The notes: generated from the letters alone by a model not told the origin. A stretch of 54,723 bases of DNA from Mycolicibacter sinensis (GCF_001667945.1 NZ_LZJK01000143.1:1-54723); one strand, 5' to 3'; positions 8,663 through 17,893 are shown, counted from the stretch's first letter. Numbers and translations: made by a program.

Positions 8663-9796
8663 TCAGCGTGGCGGCCGTGCCGGAGTGGGAGGTGGTGGAG
8701 CCGGCCGGGTATCCGGGCCGGCCGTCTCAAGCGGTTGCGCCTCGGGGAAAACCCACTTGCCGGAGAGGATCTCCCGCTTGGGCTGGTAGAGCCGGACCAG
8801 GTAGTTCCATCCCGGGGTGATCGGCAGGCAGTTGGGCGTGTTGCTGGCCGTGCACCCGCCGAACTGCACGGTGACCGAGTTGTCCTCTGCCTTCGTCGCG
8901 GTGATGTCGTTGACCGAGTAGGCCTGTTGCGGGTTCTCGGTGAAGTAGCCGTTCTTGTTGTAGACGCTGACCGACCAGAAGGCTTTCACCGGAACGTCTT
9001 TGACGGTCAGCCGGTACACGGTGTGGCCGTCGTTGCGGGTCGGGGTGACATTGAGGTACAGCGCGTCGGTCTCGGGGTTGCCGCCCCAGGCCGCAGCGGC
9101 CCCGATCAGATGCCGCACCGGGTCGGTGTCGGCCAAGGTGCCGAACATGCCCCGGGTGTCTGGAATGGTCTCGGCCAACTCCAGCAGCGCGTCGCTGACC
9201 TTCTTCTGGCTGACCGGATCCCACCGCGGCACATCGAAGCTGCCCGAGTTCTCCTGGGCCACCGTGATCTGGTCCTGCAAGCCGCGTGCCGTGGCCAGAT
9301 CCGCCGGATCCTTGGGGTCGGCCAGGATGCGGACAGTGACCATGACGTAACGGGTGCCGACCTGCCGTTGATCGAGCGTGTGTTCGCCGCTGCCGTAGAA
9401 CATGTCGGTGACGTACTCGTCCTGGCTGATCACCTGCGCCGACATGTACCGCTCACCCGGATCGGGCAGCGTGATCGTCACCGGCGCGGCCTGCAAGTCG
9501 AACACCGCCGCGGAATACAAGGTGTCCCGGTTGGGCCGCACCACCAGCTGCCGGTCGATCGGGGTGACATCACGCATGTGGAAGAAACGGCCGAAGCCGT
9601 TCTCGTTGACGACGTTGGTGAATTCCTGGTCGGTGACGGCCCGCACGAAGTTGTCCGGTGTCACCAACACCATGCCGTTCGGGGTGCTGCGGGCCTGGTG
9701 CGTCAGCGGGTCCGGGCCGGCTTTGGTCACCGTCAGTCCACAGCCGGAGAGTGCCAGTGCCGCTAGGCCGAACGTAGAAACCCACCGCTTCCACAT
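8663..9796 (-). CDS. Exported lipoprotein with DUF1254/DUF1214 domains
   Basis: A 377-residue protein. It begins MWKRWVSTFGLAALALSGCG, a signal peptide with lipobox LSGC, so it is probably anchored outside the membrane by Cys19. An N-terminal DUF1254 portion (NRDTLYSAAVFDL, YMSAQVISQDEY) is followed by a DUF1214 portion ending in WNYLVRLYQPKREIL. The tail is proline-rich. The family has no established reaction. Start ATG 9796 is chosen because upstream in-frame starts would bury the signal peptide. It is the first gene of the operon with the glutamyl-bond fusion enzyme and is divergent from a secreted protein that also carries a DUF1214-like segment. Confidence 0.82.
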   Translation of the reverse strand: MWKRWVSTFGLAALALSGCGLTVTKAGPDPLTHQARSTPNGMVLVTPDNFVRAVTDQEFTNVVNENGFGRFFHMRDVTPIDRQLVVRPNRDTLYSAAVFDLQAAPVTITLPDPGERYMSAQVISQDEYVTDMFYGSGEHTLDQRQVGTRYVMVTVRILADPKDPADLATARGLQDQITVAQENSGSFDVPRWDPVSQKKVSDALLELAETIPDTRGMFGTLADTDPVRHLIGAAAAWGGNPETDALYLNVTPTRNDGHTVYRLTVKDVPVKAFWSVSVYNKNGYFTENPQQAYSVNDITATKAEDNSVTVQFGGCTASNTPNCLPITPGWNYLVRLYQPKREILSGKWVFPEAQPLETAGPDTRPAPPPPTPARPPR

Positions 9797-9925
9797 GCAG
9801 GGCAACCTACCCCCTGCAGTTTGCGGGCGGGCTATTGCACACAGTCTTGCCCGCACGTATGGTCCGAATGAGATTTAACCGTCAATAGGTCGAGTAAATA
9901 GTTAACCAATGTGAGGAGAGCGGCC

Positions 9926-11893
9926 GTGGACCTGACCGGGAGCGCCGAATCGACACGCTCTTCTCGGAGTCAGGCCCGGCGGTTCGGGATCGCCGCAGCA
10001 GCAGTCGGCAGCGCGCTGTCGATGGTGGTGGGCACTCCGTTGGTCACTGCTGGCAGCGCCGCACCCGCGGTGGCATTGACCGCGGGATATCAGCAGGCAC
10101 TCGATGACCTGCTCGCTGCCATGAAGCAAGCCGTCGCCAATGACCTGTCCCTGCCCTACGCCTCACCCGGCGACGCGGACACGCTGATGACGATGTTGCA
10201 GAACACCAACTACGAACTGATCACCACCGGGTTGTCGCGGGTCACCGAGCTGTTCAACGGGGTGTTCTTCCAATCGCCCGAAGTGGTCGCCGGCAATGTC
10301 GCCGACTCTCGCCAATACTTCGACTACTTCACCCCCGACATCTACTACCACGTCACCGCGGGGCTGGCGCCCGGCGCGACGTACAAGCTCACCGGAACCC
10401 TCGGCGGGGGAACCGAGCACTTGTCGATCAGCACCACGGCCGTCACCGGTGCCACCGCCCACACCATCGAGGATCTGGAACTCAACCACGGCCTGGTGGT
10501 CGACGCCAACGGCAACTTCACCGTCTACATCGGACCCGAAGCGCCGGCCGGCGCCGTCAACTTCCTGGATTCCACGGACGCCACCGTCGGCGGCGCCGCG
10601 TCCCTGCTGATCCGCGACATGATGGGCGACTGGGCCAAGGGGCCCGGCAACATCAGCCTGCAGTGTGTCGCCGACTGCCCGCCGTTCTTCTCCATCCCCG
10701 CCGGCGGCTTCTTCCCCACGGAGGGGGGTGGAACCGACGTGCCGAGCGGGCCGGCCAACATCGGCTCCGTCGACGACGTGTTGAACATGCTGTTCAGCGC
10801 CTTCGCCCAGATCGTCGTCCCGTTCAACCAGCGCAGCATCGAAGGTGGGGCCTCGGTGGGCATGGAGGTGCCCGCCAACACGATGATGACGCTGGCGCCG
10901 GAGACCAGCTACGGAGTCGGTCTGGAGTCCGCGGTCGTCACCGGCGGCAACTGGGATCTGGATCCCGGTGAGGCGCTGATCCTGAAGGTGCCGACCGTCG
11001 AGGCGGCCTACAGCGGCATCGAGCTGATGAACGTCTACGGTGGTGCGCTGCCCTATGTGATGGCCCAGACCACCCTCAACAACACCACCACCTACCATGC
11101 CGACGACGGCTACACCTATTACGTTGTGAGCGCGACGAATCCGGGCGTGGCCAACTGGCTCGACACCGGCGGACTCAGCACAGGTGAGATCTTCGCGCGC
11201 TTCGAGAACGTCACCGATCGTGCCGACGCGCTCGGCCTGGGTGTGGAGACGCACGTGGTGTCGATTGACGACATCGACCAGTACCTGCCCACCGACACGC
11301 CGACCGTCAGCCCCGAAGAGTTCGCCGCTGACATGGCCCGACGGGTGTTCTCCTACGACTACGCGCTGGATGTGTCGCGGATCCACGCCCAGCCCGCGTG
11401 GGTGCTGCAGCATCTTGAGCTGAACGCGCTGTCGGCCCTAATGGGCAAGGAGGACTTCGAGTCGGTGTTCGGCAGCCAGCCCTTCACTCCGATCGAGCTG
11501 CGGTTCACCGACGCGCTGAGCCCGGACTGGGATGCGGTCATGCGCAGCGTCTTCGAGCACCCGATGGAAAGCCTGACCTCGGTGTGGAATGCCCTGCCGG
11601 TGCTGACCAGCGACATCACCCTGCCGATCACGCTGGCGCTGGCCCAGACCGCTATGGCGGTGGTGATGCCGCAGATGCTGGTCACTGCCCTCAACGACGC
11701 GCTGTTCAACCCGAACACCAGCATCCTGTCCGGTCTGCTCAACGCCCGCGACGACCTGGCGACGGTGATCCTGAGCGGCAACAGCGACTGGCCGACCGAA
11801 CTGAGCGCGCAGGCGGCCCAGCAGTGGGCCAACATGGCCGACCTGATCGCGAACACCCCGAGCTTCGACCTCAACGATCTGTTCGGCGGCTGA
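9926..11893 (+). CDS. Large secreted protein with DUF1214-like domain
   Basis: A 655-residue exported protein. GTG 9926 has GAGGAG seven bases upstream and is preferred to GTG 9911. The N-terminus carries Arg-Arg (ARRFG) before a hydrophobic stretch and an Ala-rich cleavage region near residues 38-45, a Sec or Tat signal. Residues ~130-245 resemble DUF1214 (FTVYIGPEAPAGAVNFLDS, then LLIRDMMGDW). The C-terminal ~250 residues show no domain I recognise; helical segments with MPQMLVTALNDALF are reminiscent of mycobacterial secreted proteins of unknown function. A related exported gene follows after 86 bases. Cell-envelope role inferred only. Confidence 0.7.
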   Translation: MDLTGSAESTRSSRSQARRFGIAAAAVGSALSMVVGTPLVTAGSAAPAVALTAGYQQALDDLLAAMKQAVANDLSLPYASPGDADTLMTMLQNTNYELITTGLSRVTELFNGVFFQSPEVVAGNVADSRQYFDYFTPDIYYHVTAGLAPGATYKLTGTLGGGTEHLSISTTAVTGATAHTIEDLELNHGLVVDANGNFTVYIGPEAPAGAVNFLDSTDATVGGAASLLIRDMMGDWAKGPGNISLQCVADCPPFFSIPAGGFFPTEGGGTDVPSGPANIGSVDDVLNMLFSAFAQIVVPFNQRSIEGGASVGMEVPANTMMTLAPETSYGVGLESAVVTGGNWDLDPGEALILKVPTVEAAYSGIELMNVYGGALPYVMAQTTLNNTTTYHADDGYTYYVVSATNPGVANWLDTGGLSTGEIFARFENVTDRADALGLGVETHVVSIDDIDQYLPTDTPTVSPEEFAADMARRVFSYDYALDVSRIHAQPAWVLQHLELNALSALMGKEDFESVFGSQPFTPIELRFTDALSPDWDAVMRSVFEHPMESLTSVWNALPVLTSDITLPITLALAQTAMAVVMPQMLVTALNDALFNPNTSILSGLLNARDDLATVILSGNSDWPTELSAQAAQQWANMADLIANTPSFDLNDLFGG

Positions 11894-11979
11894 TCCAGCC
11901 GTTGACGTCCCGAAAAACGTAACAATCTGGTAACTCGGCGCTGCTTGCCTGCTTGGCGGCAGCTGAGGACGATTGGGCC

Positions 11980-13827
11980 ATGGCTCATGGCCGTCCCAGG
12001 ACGGCAAAACTGGCTACCCGGAAGGGGACCGCACGCCGCGGTTGGCGCGCGGTGGGGGTGACCGCGGCCAGCGTGTACTCCGCGGTGGGGCTGGGGCTGC
12101 TGGCGGCGCCCGAAGCCCAGGCCGATGAGTTCGACGTGATCATCGACCAGGTCCTCAATGCGATCACCGGGTTCTTGGAGCAGGACTCGGTCAGCAGTGT
12201 GTTGGGTCCGCAGCTGGACACCGAGCTCGTCAGCTGGTTCAACAGCCTCGATCCGGTTGCCCCGGTCAGCGTTGACGCGTCGCAGATGAGCCAGAACCTG
12301 CTGGTCAACCCGGGCTTCGAAATAGCCGATCCCTCCGGGTCGGGGTACAGCGGGGTGACCATACCGGGCTGGACGGAGACCGGCACCCCGACCGTGATCG
12401 CCTACGGCAGCCCGGTCGGTTATCCGTCGCCACTGTCATTTCCCCTTCCGACGGTGACGGGCCTGTTTGGCTTTCCGCAGGATGCGCCGCCAGGCGGCGG
12501 CGACAATTTCGCCGGCGGCGGCCCGGTGGGCACGTCCAGCATCAGCCAAACCGTCGACCTCACCGGCGCCGCCGGAACGCCGTACTCGCTGAGCGCGGAT
12601 CTCGGCGGCCAAACCTGGAACCCGTCCTACGCCTCAGTGCAGGTCACCTTCTATGACGCCAATGGAGACGTGCTCGGCACCGGCGCGCTCAACCCGGTCA
12701 CGGTATGGGATCGCCTGGGCTTCACCGGGTTCGAGCAACGCGAGATCACCGGGACGGTTCCCGAGGGCACCACCTCCGCAACGGTGACCACCACCTTCAC
12801 CGACACCAACCAGTACCTCGGCGCCTACAACGGCGCCTACGCCGACAACGAGTCGTTCACCGTCGGCGATCCAAACCTCGCCCCGGCGCCGCTGCTCCCA
12901 CCGGACTCCGATGTCGGCCACCTGGATCACGTGTTCGTGATCTACATGGAGAACAAGGGCTTCGACGACATCGTCGGCAGCCCCAACGCGCCGTACATCA
13001 ACAGCCTGATCAACACCTACGGGTCTGCGAACAACTACTACGCGCTGAGCCACCCCAGTGATCCCAACTACATCCGGGTCCTGGGCGGATCGGACTTCGG
13101 CATCGACTACAACTCCGCCCCGAACTCCATCGACGGACCGAACCTCATGCAAGAAATGGATCAGGCGGGCATTTCGTGGGCCGGCTACGCGCAGAGCATG
13201 CCGTCCCCAGGGGCCATCGTGTCATCGGGGGACTACGCCGTCGACGAATTGCCCTTTACCCAATTCAGCTACGTCTACGGCAACACCCCCGACTACCTGG
13301 AAGAGCACCTGCTTCCGTTGACGCAGTTGGCCACCGATCTCGCACACCCGAGCACCTTCCCGGGATTCACCTGGATCGCGGCCAACGAGGACAACAACAT
13401 GGAAGGCCCGGTCGATACGTTTAGTGGGATTCTGCAGTTCATCGCCACCCAGTTGACCGACCATCAGTACAACGTCGCGGCGGGCGACCAGTTCCTCCAG
13501 CAAGAGATCTCCACCATCGAGAACTCGGCACTGTGGACTGACCCGACGCAGAAGGACGCGATCATCGTCACGTTCGACGAGGACAACAACAACTTGTCGC
13601 TGGGCTTCGGCAACCAAGGCAATCACGTTCCGATGATCGTCATCCCGAGCGAGGGCGCGGTGACGCTCGGTGGAATGCAATCCGGCAACTTCGCCACCGA
13701 CGACTACTACAACCAGTACAGCCTGCTGGCCACCATCGAAGACGCCCTGCGCACCGCGCCCGGAACACTGGCCCCGCTCACCGACAACGACATGTACGCC
13801 ACACCGATGAATGCCTTCTGGAAGTGA
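11980..13827 (+). CDS. Secreted phosphoesterase (PF04185-like) with N-terminal carbohydrate-binding-like domain
   Basis: A 615-residue exported enzyme. Residues ~1-48 are a basic N-terminus, a hydrophobic segment and an APEAQA cleavage region. Then comes a DEFDVIIDQVLNAI segment seen in mycobacterial exported proteins. Residues ~105-290 start with NLLVNPGFE and look like a galactose-binding beta-sandwich. The C-terminal ~300 residues match the acid-phosphatase/phospholipase C-type phosphoesterase family: HVFVIYMENKGFDDI near 317, IAANEDNN near 470, TFDEDNNN and GNHVPMIVI near 535-560, the last two with probable metal ligands. It likely removes phosphate from an extracellular substrate. ATG 11980 fits the signal peptide. 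Confidence 0.8.
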   Translation: MAHGRPRTAKLATRKGTARRGWRAVGVTAASVYSAVGLGLLAAPEAQADEFDVIIDQVLNAITGFLEQDSVSSVLGPQLDTELVSWFNSLDPVAPVSVDASQMSQNLLVNPGFEIADPSGSGYSGVTIPGWTETGTPTVIAYGSPVGYPSPLSFPLPTVTGLFGFPQDAPPGGGDNFAGGGPVGTSSISQTVDLTGAAGTPYSLSADLGGQTWNPSYASVQVTFYDANGDVLGTGALNPVTVWDRLGFTGFEQREITGTVPEGTTSATVTTTFTDTNQYLGAYNGAYADNESFTVGDPNLAPAPLLPPDSDVGHLDHVFVIYMENKGFDDIVGSPNAPYINSLINTYGSANNYYALSHPSDPNYIRVLGGSDFGIDYNSAPNSIDGPNLMQEMDQAGISWAGYAQSMPSPGAIVSSGDYAVDELPFTQFSYVYGNTPDYLEEHLLPLTQLATDLAHPSTFPGFTWIAANEDNNMEGPVDTFSGILQFIATQLTDHQYNVAAGDQFLQQEISTIENSALWTDPTQKDAIIVTFDEDNNNLSLGFGNQGNHVPMIVIPSEGAVTLGGMQSGNFATDDYYNQYSLLATIEDALRTAPGTLAPLTDNDMYATPMNAFWK

Positions 13828-13879
13828 TGGTGTCCCGGGCAGCAAGTGATTCCTCTTGAGGCCCGGGTGTTGGCCCCGG

Positions 13880-14270
13880 CTAGTCGCTACGGGTCAGTCT
13901 CGAGTTCTTGAACTCGATCACCTCGGGTCGATAGATCGCGTAAGCGACGCTGCCGCCGGCCATTCCAGGCGGTAGGCACGCGAGTCCAGCCCAGATCCTA
14001 CGATCACCGCCTGCCGGATGCCGGCGGATAACACGCTGGGAAAGAAACCATCGAAAAATCGCGCGCGTACGGCGAAAAAATCTATCAGCCAACCGGTTTC
14101 AACGTCGGCGAACGCCGGCTCACCGCTGGCCAACCGGGCGAACAGCTCGACACCGACAGCGCCGACGAGGGGTTCGCCGAACGGATCATTGATGATTGGC
14201 TCCGCTTGCCTGCTGGCCGCTGCCGTGGCTGCGGCTGCCATGGTTGCCGGTCACGCTGTGAATGCCGGTA
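13880..14270 (-). pseudogene. Truncated, frameshifted SAM-dependent methyltransferase (TIGR00027 type)
   Basis: Reading the minus strand, AAASRQAEPIINDPFGEPLV, FFAVRARFFDGFF and QAVIVGSGLDSRAYRLEWP match the N-terminal third of the mycobacterial PPM/TIGR00027 methyltransferases. Near 14240 the frame breaks: the preceding SV(T)G motif is in another frame. Near 13965 it breaks again: AYAIYRPEVIEFK continues in a different frame, and homology ends near 13890. The SAM-binding core downstream of VIEFK is missing. Two frameshifts plus truncation make this a dead gene. Confidence 0.75.
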
Positions 14271-14775
14271 ACGTTATGCCGACAGCTGCATTCTCCTCTG
14301 CCGTTGCCAGTCGGTAACCGAAGCGGTTTGCAGTCTCGGCGAAGCGCGCCACTTCGCGAGCAGTCGGCGGTGGGGAACCAATTGGGCGACCGACTTCCCG
14401 AAAGAACCGGCCCATGACTGCCGTTGTGATGACCAGATCGACAGCGGGTTCGCCGGACAGATTGCGATGGGCGTGTGGGGCATTGCCGGCCACGCGGATG
14501 TAATCGCCGGGGTGGGCATCGCGCCATTGCGGGCCGTCCTCGCCCTCGACAAGAACTTGGTGACCACCCGCGAGGATGAAGAAATCTTCAAAGTCGTCGT
14601 GGCTGTGCAGCGGGACGGTGACCCCGGGCGGAAGGACCGCGCGCATGACGCAAATCTGCTCGTTGTCCTTCGGCGTCAGGAACTCAATGATCGGTCCGAA
14701 AACGTCCACCGTTGGCCCTCCGGTTCCGTCAGCAAGCCGGCCGAAGATGGCGCCTGTGTCATTGGGCGGTGTCAT
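14251..14775 (-). CDS. Cupin-domain protein
   Basis: A 174-residue single-domain cupin. The metal-binding motif 1 is read as VPLHSHDDFEDFFILAGG near residues 55-72 (two His and a Glu). Motif 2 contains PGDYIRVAGNAPHAHRN near 92-108. Such small cupins bind a divalent metal and serve as isomerases, dioxygenases or sensors; the reaction cannot be given. Starts at ATG 14775. The 3' end just overlaps the decayed methyltransferase. It looks intact although both flanking stretches are degraded. Confidence 0.82.
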   Translation of the reverse strand: MTPPNDTGAIFGRLADGTGGPTVDVFGPIIEFLTPKDNEQICVMRAVLPPGVTVPLHSHDDFEDFFILAGGHQVLVEGEDGPQWRDAHPGDYIRVAGNAPHAHRNLSGEPAVDLVITTAVMGRFFREVGRPIGSPPPTAREVARFAETANRFGYRLATAEENAAVGITLPAFTA

Positions 14776-14823
14776 TCTTTCTGTTTGCCTCTCAAAAGTA
14801 TTCGGAGTAGTGACGTCGGCACG

Positions 14824-15121
14824 TCAGCCGTCAGCATCGGTTACACCAATGCCAAGTCTTCGCCGCCCCAGCCGGTTCCGGAGGGCGAGCTGGCCCAATA
14901 CCGTCCATGGTTCGAGACACGCGTCGATTTTGGGGGCGAGCCGTGCGGCCCCGACGTACGGCGATCTCATCACCGATCGCGGGAACAGTGAGCCGAGATG
15001 GTCGGGCAGCCCAAAACGAGTCCACCCAGTTCCCAACCGCGGTGAGATAACTGGCGCTTGCCAACGCTGACGGTGAGTAGCGCGTGTGAAGCGGTTGTTC
15101 TATCAGACCGCCCCTAAACAC
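14824..15121 (-). pseudogene. Truncated, frameshifted LLM-class oxidoreductase remnant
   Basis: On the minus strand, LASASYLTAVGNWVDSFW is in one frame and LPDHLGSLFPRSV, YVGAARLAPKIDACLEPWTV and RRRLGIGVTDADG in another. Joined, they give the N-terminal ~90 residues of a luciferase-like F420 oxidoreductase. The frame breaks in the run CAGCCCAAAA near 15005-15016. The rest of the barrel is missing, with a stop right after GVTDADG. It is a degraded gene. Confidence 0.65.
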
Positions 15122-15287
15122 GGCTAAGCCCTTTCACTTGGGCGCGGATTGTGGCCGCGGCGACGATCACGAAGGACACCACCATGCGGAATTCCTCGTC
15201 GATAGCGTGGATTTCGATGCAACGGACGAGGGCGACCAGTCCAAGACTTCAACCATCACTTACCCGGTAATTCCCTATGGTGCCGTC

Positions 15288-16748
15288 TTATCTGGGAATG
15301 TCGGTCGCGGTGGTGTCTCGGGGCACCATCGGTGACGTCGCCTTCTGAGCTACTCCCCGCTTTCGCGACTTCTTGAGTACCCGAAGCATTGTCGACGGGC
15401 GCAGCAAGTGGGAGGGTCGATCAACCAGGTTCATCGACCGCAGGAATTGCTGGACCACTGCTGGATCGGTTTCGGCGGCGGCCAGCACCCGGTCCAGGTA
15501 AGCGTTGAAGATCCGCATAGACAGCGATCGCCTCCCCGCTATTTGGGGCAAAGCCAGGTCTGAAGCCACCGCCGCCTGCCAGGCCACACGGATCTCTTTG
15601 GCCGACGCGCGAAAGAAACGCTGCGGTAGGTTGCGGTCGCCTTGCTGCAGGCAGTGGCGCAGGACGTGCGCTTCGATGGCGGCCACCGACATGCCCTGCC
15701 CGTAGAGTGGATTGAAGTTACATAGTGCGTCCCCCATGACGATCAGGCCGCCGGGCATTCGCCCCAACTGGTCGTAGCGGCGCCACCTGTTCGAGGGAAA
15801 CCGATAGTGCGTCATGTCGGCGAGTGGCTCGGCGCGGCGCGCGGCGTCCAGCACGTGCCTGGGCGCCATGTCGGCCAGGCAGTCCAGCAGCGCGGCGCGA
15901 TCGGCGGGCGGTTTTTGTCCGGCCACCGTCTGGACCGCAAGCCGATAGGTGTCGTTCTCGCCGGCGAACATCGCGAAGCACACAGGACGGTTCGGCTCGG
16001 GGCCGCTGAAGGCGAGGTACTCGCGCAACGTGCCCGGCGGTAGGTGGACCGGCAGGCCGGCGTAGCTGACGTGCACCGTGAGCTGGTCTTCGCGGGGGCG
16101 AGGATAGCCCAGTTCGTCGAGAAACACCGGTGCCCGTGAGCCACGTCCGGTGGCGTCCACGACAAGGTCGGCCGCCAGGGTCGTCTGGGCGCCAGAGTCG
16201 CGCCGCGCCACCACAACACCGGTCACGCGGTCCCGTTTCGGAACCGATGTCAATCTCACCGCATCGTGACCCTGCACGATCTCCACGTTGGGAACGGCAA
16301 GCGCCCTGCGACGCAGGATCCACTCGATGAACGGCCGGCTGACGTAGTAGCTGACTATCGAATCAGGGTCGGGAATCGTGCCAGATCGCAAGAACCGGTG
16401 CCCGCCAAACGATACCCAAAACCGTGACAGGTCACCGTCGTTCCACACCCGCGCGCCACCGGCGACCAGCTCGTCGACGAAACCGGGAAACAGCTCACCC
16501 ATGATCTGCACCCCGCGCGCTGCCGGAAGGTGGGGCAGGTCGCCTTGCGCCACACCGCGACGGGGCGCCGGTCCGTCTGGGAGGATATCTCGTTCGACCA
16601 CTGTCACACTGTTGTAGAAGTCAGCAAGCACCCCGGCGGCCAATAACCCACCGATGCTGGCCCCAAGTACGACTGCGGACTCGCCAAGTTCGGGCCCGTT
16701 GTCTCCTTGCCATGGCGAGGCTGTGTTGATGGGCGGTCCGATCGACAT
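15288..16748 (-). CDS. FAD-dependent monooxygenase (aromatic-ring hydroxylase-like)
   Basis: A 486-residue group A flavin monooxygenase. The N-terminal dinucleotide motif VVLGASIGGLLAAG lies near residues 26-39, followed by VVERD. The VDATGRGSRAP motif lies near 200-210, and the FAD-ribityl motif VMGDALCNFNPLYGQGM near 330-346. The overall form resembles geranylgeranyl reductase/2-polyprenylphenol hydroxylase-like proteins found in actinomycetes. ATG 16748 is preceded by a weak AAAGG site. It sits between pseudogenes and an IS remnant in a region that looks acquired. The substrate is unknown. Confidence 0.85.
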   Translation of the reverse strand: MSIGPPINTASPWQGDNGPELGESAVVLGASIGGLLAAGVLADFYNSVTVVERDILPDGPAPRRGVAQGDLPHLPAARGVQIMGELFPGFVDELVAGGARVWNDGDLSRFWVSFGGHRFLRSGTIPDPDSIVSYYVSRPFIEWILRRRALAVPNVEIVQGHDAVRLTSVPKRDRVTGVVVARRDSGAQTTLAADLVVDATGRGSRAPVFLDELGYPRPREDQLTVHVSYAGLPVHLPPGTLREYLAFSGPEPNRPVCFAMFAGENDTYRLAVQTVAGQKPPADRAALLDCLADMAPRHVLDAARRAEPLADMTHYRFPSNRWRRYDQLGRMPGGLIVMGDALCNFNPLYGQGMSVAAIEAHVLRHCLQQGDRNLPQRFFRASAKEIRVAWQAAVASDLALPQIAGRRSLSMRIFNAYLDRVLAAAETDPAVVQQFLRSMNLVDRPSHLLRPSTMLRVLKKSRKRGVAQKATSPMVPRDTTATDIPR

Positions 16749-17078
16749 CTACTGCCTTTCATGGGTATTAGGTTCGGGCTTCTTACAGCGCGGCAGACGA
16801 TGGCGCGTGAACCTCCTCGCTTACGCAACCTTCGAAACAGTCTGCTGGAAACAAGGTCTGTCCGCCGACGGCTATTTGAGCCGTCCTTCCCACAAGATCG
16901 GACGCGGCCGGCCCATACTCGGACCCGCCTGTCGGCCAACATAACTGGTTGTGGGATGCGGACTTAGTACCTAAATTGCTGATGTCGGAGAACATGCCGG
17001 CCACCAGAGCCACCCGATCCCGGCGGCACTCCAAATCAGCAGCATCGTGAATCGCCGTGGGTTTGATGGCGGCTCGGG
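16749..17078. other. 330-base gap with no gene recognised
   Basis: Open frames here carry no family signature on either strand. On the minus strand a TAATAC hexamer (16765-16770) just upstream of the flavin monooxygenase could be its -10 box. The remainder is probably IS-flanking debris. Confidence 0.5.
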
Positions 17079-17803
17079 CTATGGGATTTCGACCAGGGTT
17101 TGGTCGGTACGTTGCCCAGCGTAGAAGGTGTCTTCGAACTCGGCCGGAGGCACGTCGTTGAGGTAGCCGTGGAGCCGGGCCGTGTTGTGCCAGTGAACCC
17201 AGCTCAGGGTGGCCAGTAGACGTCTTCGGCGGTCTTCCACGGCCCGCTCCGGATGGGTCCGTAGATCAGCTCGGCACGTTCCCGCGTCATCAAGTGCGCA
17301 CCGGTGCACATCCGGGAATGGTCATCGATACCGGTCAATGCTTTGGCGCTGGCGCCATCGGCCAGCGGGAACCCGCCGACGATATCCATCTGCCACAGCC
17401 CCATCGCAGCGCTACGTTCCCGCGTTTCCATTTCCGCGACCGCCGCTGCCGCGACTCGGCATCGATCATGGCGGCCCGCACCAGGCGCCCAAACCGCCGA
17501 CGCCGACGGCAGCGGCCTCATACCCCGCTTATCCAGCTCGAACACCAACCGCCGCGGCCCCCGATACGGCCGCGACCGCGGCAACTCCAACACCACCGCC
17601 TCAACCTCGGCCGGCATCTGATGCGGACAGTGCACCGGCCGATGCGACCGGTCCTTGAGCCCTTCGAAGCCCTCGGCTTCATACCGGGCCAGCCAGCCAT
17701 GCATCGTCTGCCGCGACACATTCGCCTGTTCAGCGGCCTGCGCCGCTTGATACCGCTGCTCAGCCACGCTCAACTCCCTCATCCAGGGAGTGTCAAGGAT
17801 CAA
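17079..17803 (-). pseudogene. Broken transposase, IS481 N-terminus fused to IS3 C-terminus
   Basis: In order on the minus strand: ELSVAEQRYQA, a helix-turn-helix NVSRQTMHGWLARYE and CPHQMPAEVEA (IS481). Next is a patch where the family sequence LVRAAMIDAESRQRR is found only in a second frame, showing two compensating frameshifts near 17400-17480. Then come GLWQMDIVGGFPLADG and ALTGIDDHSRMC. After LMTRER the sequence switches to AELIYGPIRSGPWKTAEDV, typical of the last quarter of IS3 OrfB. One more frameshift near 17218 leads to LATLSWVHWHNTARLHGYL. The join deletes most of the IS481 catalytic core. Confidence 0.75.
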
Positions 17804-17880
17804 CCGAAGTAACTGTCAACCATCAGCCGAAACACTGTCAGCCATCACCCGAAGCCGAAACGTCGAGCATCACCCGACGT
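17791..17880 (-). repeat. Iterated 22-26-base motif at the IS left end
   Basis: On the minus strand the pattern TTCGG-(C/T)-TGAT-NN-(C/T)-TGACA recurs about three to four times in tandem with small spacing changes, ahead of the transposase frame. Repeated TGACA/TGTCA boxes are usual at IS481-family ends, where the transposase binds. Confidence 0.5.
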
Positions 17881-17893
17881 CATACAGAAGTAA

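Larger units (their letters stand above)
17079..17880 (-). mobile_element. Chimeric insertion-sequence remnant: IS481-type head joined to IS3-type tail
   Basis: The minus-strand coding material begins like an IS481-family transposase (HTH, then ALTGIDDHSRMC) and ends like an IS3-family OrfB (HWHNTARLHGYL, then a QRTDQTLVEI end). Repeated motifs at 17791-17880 resemble transposase-binding ends. The central DDE residues of the IS481 domain are missing and frames are broken, so it cannot move itself. It lies directly beside a tRNA-Arg gene. Confidence 0.75.

Noticed and set aside
14831..15121. A complete small gene on the minus strand
   Set aside because: Its sequence is the first half of a luciferase-like oxidoreductase that continues in another frame; it is a remnant.
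15138..15335. Short plus-strand frame rich in His and Asp
   Set aside because: No ribosome site, no family signature, and it runs into the flavin monooxygenase on the other strand.
17791..17880. Tandem short motifs that might be a CRISPR array
   Set aside because: Units differ in length and sequence, spacers are not unique, and they sit at the end of a transposase gene; IS-end binding sites explain them.
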